Shown piece after piece: positions 6,655 to 13,362 of a DNA stretch of 13,767 nt (its first letter is position 1; the number at the start of each line of letters is the position of its first letter). The position numbers and the translations under genes were made by a program. The notes beneath the pieces are model-generated. The model did no database searches. It saw only the letters and a program-made list of their open reading frames with translations, and had not been told where the DNA came from. The stretch is from Halobacteriales archaeon SW_9_67_24 (GTDB taxonomy: Archaea; Halobacteriota; Halobacteria; Halobacteriales; Halococcaceae). Location: the NCBI GenBank assembly GCA_003022685.1, contig PXSV01000142.1, forward strand, positions 1 through 13,767. Reading direction: 5' to 3'.

Positions 6655-8199
6655 TCAGTCGTTGGCGACCTCGGGTTCGCTCGGCTCCCCGCCGAGGAAC
6701 CGTGCGTGATACGGCGTGAACGCGTCGTCGTCCTCGGTGATCTCCTCCCACGCGGTCAGGCCGCGCTCCTCGGCGGTCCCGGGGATGGTGTTGTCGAGTA
6801 CGAACGCGGCGATGCCGCCGACGGCGATCGGCGTGCCGAGGATGATGCCGACGGTCTGGGCGACCGTGGAGAGGCCGAGCACCGCCCCCAGAACCGGCAC
6901 GCTCGCGAGGCCGGCTTCGAGCGTGATGTCCGAGGCGTTCTGGACGTTGGTGACGTACTCCGGGATCGACAGCCCGGCGAACAAGCCGAAGCCGAGCACG
7001 AACACGTTCCGGTTCTGATTGAGATCGACGTACTGGAGCTGTGAGAGGCCGACACCGACGATCTGGGCGAACATCGCGAGGAACAGCCCCCCGACGATCG
7101 CGCTCGGGATCGTCGTCACCAGCGCGCCGAAGTAGCCGACGAACCCGACGAGGATCATCACGACCGCACCGACCTGGACGACGTACCGCGAGGCCACCCC
7201 CGTGATGCCGATCGCACCGATGTTCTCGGTGTAGGAGGTCGAGCCGTTGCCGGTCCCCATGATGCCGGCGAAGACGTTGCCGAGCCCTTCCATGCCGAGC
7301 CCGTGGTTGACCCGTCGCGCGTTGGGCGCGCCCTCACCGGCCATCCGGGCGACGGAGTGGTAGTCCCCGAAGCTCTCGATTGCCGAGGCGAGCATTCCGG
7401 CGATCATCCCCGCGATGAACGAGGTCGTGAAGAGCGGGAGCCCCCACTGGAACGGCACGATCACGCGGAGCGGGGGTGCGTTCGCGACCGGGCTCAGATC
7501 CACGAGACCGGGGACGAGCCCGGTAACCGAGAGGACGAGGGCCAACAGGTACGCCCCGCCGAGCCCCAACAGAACGGGAAACAGTTTGAACAGCCGGGAG
7601 TAGCCGTCGAGGTACTGCGAGAACAGCACGATGAGCGCGAGCGTCAGCCCGACGAGATACCAGTTGTTCGTCGCGCTCGTGATCTGTGGCACGGTGAGGA
7701 GCGCGAGCCCGATCAGCGCGATCACCACCGCGATCACGAGCGGGCCCACGTACCGCTTGAGCCGGCCGAAGAGCCCGAGGTAGCCGATCCCGACCTCGAC
7801 GAGACCGGCGACGATGACCGCACCCTGGAGCTCGCGGATCATCGTCGTCGGGGCGGCGTCGCCCGTCGCGAGCACCCCGATGATCGCGAGCGCAGGGCCC
7901 AGCATCGAGAACGTCCCGCCCTGGACGATCGGATAGCGGTTCCCGACCGTCGCCTGTGCGAGCGTCGCGACCCCCGAAACCACGAAGAAGGTCGCCACGA
8001 GCTGGGCGGTCTGTGCGGCGTCGAACCCGATCGCCCCCGCGAGCACGAGCGGGATCGCGATCGTGGAGCCGATCATCGTCAGCCAGTGCTGGACGCCGAG
8101 CAACGCCGACTGGCCGAGCGGCGGTTTGTCGTCGATCCCGTACTCGACCATGCTGCTCTCGTGCGCTCCCGTTTCCCCGGTACCCGTCTCGGCGCTCAT
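6655..8199 (-). CDS. NCS2-family nucleobase permease (uracil/xanthine type)
   Basis: A 514-residue integral membrane transporter, with many hydrophobic helices consistent with the 14-helix 7+7 fold. Family marks are present: GVQHWLTMIGS in helix 1 (Gln37, His38), ESFGDYHSVARM in helix 8 (Glu275, equivalent to the substrate-binding Glu of UraA), and NGSTSYTENIGAIGITG in helix 10 (Glu325). Members carry uracil, xanthine, uric acid or other purines with protons; halophiles may use sodium. The substrate is not resolvable here. The N-terminus is hydrophilic and acidic, as usual for haloarchaea. It is the first gene of the minus-strand trio, divergent from the serine hydrolase. This permease next to a cyclic amidohydrolase and a molybdo-hydroxylase is the best clue that the region handles N-heterocycles. 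Confidence 0.93.
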   Translation of the reverse strand: MSAETGTGETGAHESSMVEYGIDDKPPLGQSALLGVQHWLTMIGSTIAIPLVLAGAIGFDAAQTAQLVATFFVVSGVATLAQATVGNRYPIVQGGTFSMLGPALAIIGVLATGDAAPTTMIRELQGAVIVAGLVEVGIGYLGLFGRLKRYVGPLVIAVVIALIGLALLTVPQITSATNNWYLVGLTLALIVLFSQYLDGYSRLFKLFPVLLGLGGAYLLALVLSVTGLVPGLVDLSPVANAPPLRVIVPFQWGLPLFTTSFIAGMIAGMLASAIESFGDYHSVARMAGEGAPNARRVNHGLGMEGLGNVFAGIMGTGNGSTSYTENIGAIGITGVASRYVVQVGAVVMILVGFVGYFGALVTTIPSAIVGGLFLAMFAQIVGVGLSQLQYVDLNQNRNVFVLGFGLFAGLSIPEYVTNVQNASDITLEAGLASVPVLGAVLGLSTVAQTVGIILGTPIAVGGIAAFVLDNTIPGTAEERGLTAWEEITEDDDAFTPYHARFLGGEPSEPEVAND

Positions 8200-8270
8200 G
8201 GTCGCCCCCGATCGATGTCTCGACTGTGGTATGCCATCTCTTGTGCCCTTCTGCCGAACCCATGGTAAAT

Positions 8271-8282
8271 GGAGATATAAAA
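8271..8282. promoter_or_regulatory. TATA-like box in the permease/hydrolase divergent gap
   Basis: GGAGATATAAAA is the clearest A/T-rich element in the 214-base gap. Read on the minus strand (TTTTATATC) it would start permease transcription with a leader of about 50 bases. On the plus strand it would give the hydrolase a leader of over 100 bases. A weaker AGTTACTTGT (8381-8390), about 28 bases before the hydrolase ATG, is the likelier plus-strand box. Confidence 0.45.
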
Positions 8283-8413
8283 CTATGGGTCGTCGTCACG
8301 AGCGGCGAGCGGAACCGATCCCAGACCGACGCGCTCGTCGTTGTCTCCACGGTTCCGAGCGGACGGATCGATCCGACGCAAGTTACTTGTCGTCGTTGGG
8401 AGACGGTGTCGGT

Positions 8414-10303
8414 ATGGGAAGCCGACCGGAATACGGGGTCCACGCCGAACTGAACGTCCCCGTCGAGACCCGCGACGGCACAGCGCTCGCGACGGACGTC
8501 TACCGACCGGCCGACCCGGACACGAACGCACCGATCAAGGAGCCGAAACCGGCGCTGCTCGACCGGACCCCCTATGGAAAACGAGGGCGGATGGAGCGCC
8601 ACGGCGAGTGGTACGCCGAGCGCGGGTACGTCGTCGCGATTCAGGACTGTCGCGGCCGGTTCGACAGCGAGGGCGAGTACTACGTCTTCGTCGACGAACC
8701 CGAGGACGGGTATGATACTGTGGAGTGGCTCGCCGACCGCTCATACTGTGACGGCCAGGTCGGCACGATCGGCACTTCGTATGGGGCGTGGGTCCAGAGC
8801 GCGCTCGCGACCCAGGACCCGCCCCACCTCGAAGCGATGTTCGTGAACCAGGGGGCCGCCAACGGGAGGGAGGCAACCTTCCGTCACAACGGCACGTTCG
8901 AACTCCGGTGGCTCTGCTGGGCGCTCACCCTCGGCGGCGGGTTCGCGAAGCGTGCCCTGGGGAACTCGGATATCCAGACGCTCCTCGCGGACGTCGACGT
9001 CCGGGACGTGCTCGCCGACGGACCGATCCATCGAGGACAGTCCCCGCTCCGGCACATCCCGAACTACGAGGAGTGGGCGTTCGACATCATGACGCAGGGG
9101 GCGGCGAGCGACGATCTCTGGCAGTCGCCCGGCATGAACTTCGAGCGCCACTACGACGGGATGGCCGACGTGCCAACCGTATATGCGGGCGCATGGTACG
9201 ACTCCTACACCAAGGCCACCTGCGACAACTTCGCGGCGCTCGCCGATCGGAAGAACGCGGATCAGTTCCTCCTGATGGGGCCGTGGACCCACGGCTGGAA
9301 CGGGTATCCCCTCCCCTCGTGGAACAAGCCCTACTCCGGCGAACTCGCCTTCGGCGAGGCCGCACTCCGGGACTATCAGGAGACCCGCCTCCGATTCTTC
9401 GATCACTACCTCAAGGGCGAGGATTCGTGGAGCGACCAGGCCACGGTGGAGTTCTTCCGGATGGGAACCGGCGACGGCGGCCGAACCACCGAGGGTCGGC
9501 TGTTCCACGGCGGGGAGTGGTCGACGGCCGACGAGTGGCCGCCAGGCGACGTCGAACACACCACTTACTACGCCCACGGCGACGGGACCCTCTCGACCGC
9601 CGAACCCGACTCGGAGGGCGGCGCGACGAGCTACGAGTTCGATCCCAAAGATCCCGTCCCCACTCTCGGCGGCAACTGCTCGTCGTACATCACCTACGAA
9701 CCGCGCGAGGAGAACCTGATCGAGTATCCGCTCGCCGAGCGCAACCTCCACGACATCACCGGTCGGGGCGGGTTCGACCAGCGTACCCGCGAGGACACCT
9801 TCGGCGCGGAGCCGCCGTACGGCCCGCTGGAACACCGCGACGACGTGCTCGTCTTCCGTACGCCGCCGCTCGACGAGCCGGTCGAGATCGTCGGCCCGAT
9901 CCGGGTCCGGATCCACGCCGAAACCGACGCCCCCGACACCGACTTCACCGCGAAGCTGATCGAGGAGTACCCACCCAGCGAAGGGTTCCCGAACGGGTTC
10001 GCGCTCAACCTCGCCGACTCGATCTGTCGAGCACGGTACCGGGGCTACCGCGACGAACCCGACTTCGTCGAGCCCGGCGAGGTCTACGAGTTCGCGATGG
10101 AGCCGTACCCGACCGCGAACGTCTTCGCGGCCGGCCACCGCATCCGGCTCGACATCTCCTCGTCGAACTTTCCCCGGTTCGACGTGAACCACAACACCGG
10201 CGGCCCGCTCTACGGCGACCGCGAGTATCGGGTCGCGACGAACACCGTTCACCACAGCGCCACCCATCCGACTCGAATCGAGCTGCCGGTTCGACGAGCC
10301 TGA
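8414..10303 (+). CDS. X-Pro dipeptidyl-peptidase S15/CocE-type alpha/beta hydrolase
   Basis: A 629-residue serine hydrolase of the CocE/NonD/S15 group, which includes cocaine esterase, beta-lactam acylases and proline dipeptidyl peptidases. The N-terminal domain has VYRPAD, then GYVVAIQDCRGRFDSEGEYY (71-90) and the nucleophile elbow GTIGTSYGAW with Ser122. The acid is in VYAGAWYDSY (Asp263) and the base in LLMGPWTHGW (His293). A helical cap lies between, and a C-terminal jelly-roll domain (about 390-629) includes IRVRIHAETDAPDTDFTAKL. No signal peptide is seen, so it is probably cytoplasmic. The family acts on esters or amides; the substrate is unknown. Given the neighbours, an amidase role on an N-containing compound is a guess. 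The frame is open far upstream, but homology begins at MGSRPEYGVHAELNV, which sets the start. Confidence 0.92.
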   Translation: MGSRPEYGVHAELNVPVETRDGTALATDVYRPADPDTNAPIKEPKPALLDRTPYGKRGRMERHGEWYAERGYVVAIQDCRGRFDSEGEYYVFVDEPEDGYDTVEWLADRSYCDGQVGTIGTSYGAWVQSALATQDPPHLEAMFVNQGAANGREATFRHNGTFELRWLCWALTLGGGFAKRALGNSDIQTLLADVDVRDVLADGPIHRGQSPLRHIPNYEEWAFDIMTQGAASDDLWQSPGMNFERHYDGMADVPTVYAGAWYDSYTKATCDNFAALADRKNADQFLLMGPWTHGWNGYPLPSWNKPYSGELAFGEAALRDYQETRLRFFDHYLKGEDSWSDQATVEFFRMGTGDGGRTTEGRLFHGGEWSTADEWPPGDVEHTTYYAHGDGTLSTAEPDSEGGATSYEFDPKDPVPTLGGNCSSYITYEPREENLIEYPLAERNLHDITGRGGFDQRTREDTFGAEPPYGPLEHRDDVLVFRTPPLDEPVEIVGPIRVRIHAETDAPDTDFTAKLIEEYPPSEGFPNGFALNLADSICRARYRGYRDEPDFVEPGEVYEFAMEPYPTANVFAAGHRIRLDISSSNFPRFDVNHNTGGPLYGDREYRVATNTVHHSATHPTRIELPVRRA

Positions 10304-10342
10304 TCGGGTCAGGGACGGACAGTTCTGGATTTCACGGCAACA

Positions 10343-10350
10343 CTTATACT
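10343..10350 (+). promoter_or_regulatory. TATA-like box of the FAD-subunit/CoxG operon
   Basis: CTTATACT lies 32-39 bases before the leader ORF start at 10382 and about 90-100 bases before the FAD-subunit ATG. Transcription would therefore begin just ahead of the leader ORF. Confidence 0.45.
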
Positions 10351-10381
10351 CGCGGTGGGGCTACGGGAGAACCGTGTTCGT

Positions 10382-10444
10382 ATGAGTCACACGAACAACC
10401 GACGCGAAACGGATCGGTCGTCGACGGGCGGTGACGGCGGATGA
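10382..10444 (+). CDS. Putative 20-codon leader ORF overlapping the FAD-subunit start
   Basis: ATG 10382 opens a frame of 20 codons (MSHTNNRRETDRSSTGGDGG). Its stop TGA at 10442-10444 overlaps the ATG of the FAD-subunit gene in an ATGA junction, the same junction type that joins the FAD subunit to CoxG. The peptide is hydrophilic, with no fold or motif. It starts about 10 bases after the predicted transcription start, so ribosomes would meet it first. It could serve translational coupling, be the remnant of a lost upstream gene, or be chance. It is too short to judge from codon use. Confidence 0.35.
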   Translation: MSHTNNRRETDRSSTGGDGG

Positions 10445-11361
10445 AACCCGCCGCGTTCCAGTACCACCAGCCGTCGTCGGTGGCGGAGGCGACCGACCTC
10501 CTCGCGGAGCACGAGCACGACGCCGAGTTGATGGCGGGCAACCAGTCGCTCGGTATCGTGATGGCGAACCGCCTGGCGACACCGGAGCACATCGTCGACC
10601 TCAACGGTGTCGACGACCTCGATTACGTCGACGTCTCCGCCGAACGAGTCGAAATCGGGGCGCTGACGAGTCACCGCACCATCGAAACTTCGACAGCTCT
10701 CGCCGACGCGCTACCGATGTTCCCGGCGGCGGCCGAACAGATCGCCGGGCCGAGCGTCCGCAACCTCGGCACGCTCGGCGGGAGCGTCGGTGAAGCCGAC
10801 CCTGCGGGGAACTACCCAGCAGTTCTCACCGCACTCGACGGCGATCTCCACATCGTGTCCACGGATGGGGAGCGCACCGTGGCGGCGTCGGAGTACTTCA
10901 TCGCGTACATGTTCACCGACCTCGGGGAGGACGAGCTGATCACCGGCGTCTCGATCGATCGGGGGCCGTTCCCCACCGAACGCACCGGGATGGTCTTCCT
11001 CGAACAGAAGCCCGCGGCCCAGACGTGGCCGACGATCAGCGCGGCCGCGGCCGTCCGGGGCGACGATCCGGACGCCACCGAACCCGCGATCGAGGACGCC
11101 CGCGTCGCGCTCGCCAACGCCGCCGATGTCCCGCTCCGTGTCGAGGATGCCGAGGCGGCCGTCGAGAGCGAGCCGCTCGGCGAAGCACCGCTCGCGTCGG
11201 CCGCCAACGCCGCGAGTGAGGCCGCCGAACCGGGCGAGGAGATGCACGCCGACGCCGAGTACAAGGAGGAGTTGGCCGGCGAGTACACCCGGCGCTCGCT
11301 CGAAACGGCGTACGAACGCGCGGTCGACACCGCGGACACGACGGACACCACGAAACCATGA
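10441..11361 (+). CDS. FAD-binding (medium) subunit of a molybdenum hydroxylase, CoxM/XDH type
   Basis: A 306-residue subunit carrying FAD, which passes electrons from the iron-sulfur subunit to an acceptor in xanthine dehydrogenase/CO dehydrogenase-family enzymes. The opening MKPAAFQYHQPSSVAEATDL is typical of the family. The first FAD loop reads AGNQSLGI (32-39), where the family usually has AGGxSL. The second, NLGTLGGSVGEADPAGNYP (108-126), is intact. The C-terminal CO_deh_flav_C-like part ends with HADAEYKEELAGEYTRRSL and an acidic tail rich in Thr and Asp. Length is normal. It is coupled to CoxG downstream by a four-base ATGA overlap. Its large subunit appears to be encoded convergently at 11906 onward. 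The substrate is not indicated; purine oxidation is a context-based guess. Confidence 0.9.
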   Translation: MKPAAFQYHQPSSVAEATDLLAEHEHDAELMAGNQSLGIVMANRLATPEHIVDLNGVDDLDYVDVSAERVEIGALTSHRTIETSTALADALPMFPAAAEQIAGPSVRNLGTLGGSVGEADPAGNYPAVLTALDGDLHIVSTDGERTVAASEYFIAYMFTDLGEDELITGVSIDRGPFPTERTGMVFLEQKPAAQTWPTISAAAAVRGDDPDATEPAIEDARVALANAADVPLRVEDAEAAVESEPLGEAPLASAANAASEAAEPGEEMHADAEYKEELAGEYTRRSLETAYERAVDTADTTDTTKP

Positions 11362-11858
11362 TGGAATTCGACGGCGAATTCACCTCGGATCACCCGCGCG
11401 ACGAGCTCTGGAACTACTTCACCGATCCAGAAATCCTTGCCGATTGTGCGCCAGGCTGTGACGAGATCGTGATGGAATCCCCCGGTGAACTGTCGGCGAC
11501 GATCACGGTCGGTGTCGGGAGCGTCAAGCCGACGTTCGACGTCGATATGATGGTGACACGCGCCGAGGCGCCCGAGACCCTTGAAATGGATGTGGGTGGC
11601 GACGCCAGCCGTAACTCCTTCGAAGCCGTCGCCGAGATGAATCTCGTCGAGAACGGCGACGGGACGACCGCCACATGGGAGGCCCGCACGAACGTCGCCG
11701 GCCTCATCTCTAGTATGGGCCAGCGTGCGCTCGGCAGCGTCTCGTCCCGGATCGTGAACAACTTCTTCGAGGATCTCGAAGCGAAAGCCGACGAGGGCGT
11801 CCCCGCCGAGTCGAAGCTCGAGGCCAAACCCGATGCCGAAGCCTCGATCGAGAGCTGA
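11358..11858 (+). CDS. CoxG-family SRPBCC-fold protein
   Basis: A 166-residue protein related to CO dehydrogenase subunit G, a START-like fold with a hydrophobic cavity. Visible marks are MEFDGEFTSDHPRDELWNYF at the N-terminus, DPEILADCAPGCDEIV (28-43), the strand LSATITVGVGSVKPTFDV and the C-terminal long-helix region TNVAGLISSMGQRALGSVSS. CoxG proteins help molybdo-hydroxylases work, reportedly by membrane attachment or by delivering a quinone. Many have a hydrophobic C-terminal anchor. Here the end is hydrophilic and acidic (ESKLEAKPDAEASIES), with no membrane segment. Two consecutive ATGs begin the gene. The first overlaps the FAD-subunit stop as ATGA and is therefore preferred. Its stop lies 47 bases from the convergent large-subunit stop. 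Confidence 0.87.
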   Translation: MMEFDGEFTSDHPRDELWNYFTDPEILADCAPGCDEIVMESPGELSATITVGVGSVKPTFDVDMMVTRAEAPETLEMDVGGDASRNSFEAVAEMNLVENGDGTTATWEARTNVAGLISSMGQRALGSVSSRIVNNFFEDLEAKADEGVPAESKLEAKPDAEASIES

Positions 11859-11950
11859 ACCGTCGGCGAATCCTTGGCCCCCGTGCCGCTGCGTCCGTCC
11901 GGTTTTCACTCGCGGTCGCCCGCCGAACGGTCGTCGGAAACACCGCGGTC

Positions 11951-12064
11951 GGACTCGCTTCGCTCGTCCGCCGACGTTCGCAGGCCTTCGGCCTGCTCAC
12001 CACCGTCGAAGTCGCTTCTCTCTCCCGACGAGAATCGCGCACCTTTGGCGCGCTCGCCGCCATC
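11951..12064 (-). repeat. Two degenerate 57-base tandem repeats in the large-subunit tail
   Basis: Two adjacent 19-codon units read DGGERAKGARFSSGERSDF and DGGEQAEGLRTSADERSES, identical at 11 of 19 residues. The DNA includes a perfect short hairpin, CAGGCC-TTC-GGCCTG (11981-11995), and the near-palindrome GGACTCGCTTCGCTCGTCC (11952-11970). This resembles GAGCG-type palindromic repeats that insert near gene ends. The segment lies beyond the normal end of the enzyme family. Confidence 0.6.
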
Positions 12065-13240
12065 GGTCTCGGCGCTCGCCTCGCCGTCGGCTCCCTCGAC
12101 GACCGCCGGTTCTTCGGTCGTTTCCCCCTCGCGGATCCACGCCCGGACCCGGTTCGGCGTCGCGGGGATCCGGTCGACGACGACGCCGAGCGGTTCGAGC
12201 GCGCGGTTGATCGACGACGCGATGCTCGCGGGGGCGTCGATCATCCCACCCTCGCCCGTGCCTTTCGCCCCGGTCGTAGTGAACGGTGAGGGGGTCTCCG
12301 AGTGGTCCATCTCGGTGTTCGGGACGTTCTTGATCGACGGCAGCAGGTAATCGAAGAACGTCACAGCTTGAGGTTGGCCCGACTCGTCGTACCCGAACTC
12401 CTCCATCAGGGCGGCCCCGATGCCCTGGGCGATGCCGCCGTGGGCCTGGCCCTCGACGATGACCGGGTTGAGCTGGGTCCCGCAGTCACGCAGCGTATAG
12501 AACTTCAGGATCTCGACCTCACCAGTCCGCGCATCGACCTCGACGATCGGCGCGTTGACCGCGAACGCCGCGGTCGGATACACGGGGAACTTGCCCGCGA
12601 GAGCCTCGTCGAACTCCGGGAGCACGGCGGCAGGGTGCTCGTAGTCGTAGCTCGCTCGTGTCAGCCGGTCGCTGCCGCGCCCGCCAGCGGCGTCGAGTTC
12701 GGCGAGATCCGCGAGATCGAGCGAGTCGTCGCCGTCGCGGCGCTCGACCGCTCCGTCGCGGTACTGAACGCCGTCCTCGTCGACGCCCCACTCCTCGGCG
12801 GCGAGCGTTTCGAGGTTCGCCTTCATCGTCGCGCCGAGCCCCTGGGCCGCCCCCGAGAGCATCACCGCCATCCGGGAGGCAGCAGCGCCGTACTCGGTGG
12901 GGGCGGCCACGCTGTCGAGGTACTCGACCTCGATCGCGCTCGGGAGCACCTCGAGCTCGTCGGCGAGCAGCTGCGTGACGATGGTTTGGTGGCCCTGACC
13001 CGACGAGTCGGTGGCGAGAAAGGCTCTGACGTTCCCCTCGCGGGTGATCTCGGCTCTGAGGTGTTCGGGGAGCTCGGCGACGTCCTCGCGGTCGCGCTCC
13101 GCGAGCGCGTCACGGTCGGAGCGCTGGCGGTCGGTCCAGTCCGAGCCGCTCACGCCTGGCTCGATGTGAAGGGTGTAGCTCACCCCGCGATACAGGCCCT
13201 CCTCCCGGCGTGCCTCGATCGTGTCGGGATCGAGGAGGCC

Positions 13241-13333
13241 GCCGTCGAGCTCTTCTTCCTCCACACGGTCGCGGAGGTGATCGAGCGCCGCCGGGTAGTC
13301 CCCCGAGTCGTAGATGTTGTGCGAGGGAATCTC
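13241..13333 (-). repeat. Downstream copy of a 93-base direct repeat within the large-subunit gene
   Basis: Encodes the peptide from EIPSHNIYDSGDY to RVEEEELDG in its normal place, followed by GLLDPDTIEARREEGLYRG as the family expects. It matches 13675-13767 at 90 of 93 positions. The match ends sharply at 13241, where the two flanks differ at once. Confidence 0.9.
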
Positions 13334-13362
13334 ATGGGGCATCTGATCGGGCGTGACGAAGT

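Noticed and set aside
8200..8250. Riboswitch in the predicted permease leader
   Set aside because: A leader of about 50 bases is inferred from one TATA-like box, and I see no known aptamer pattern.
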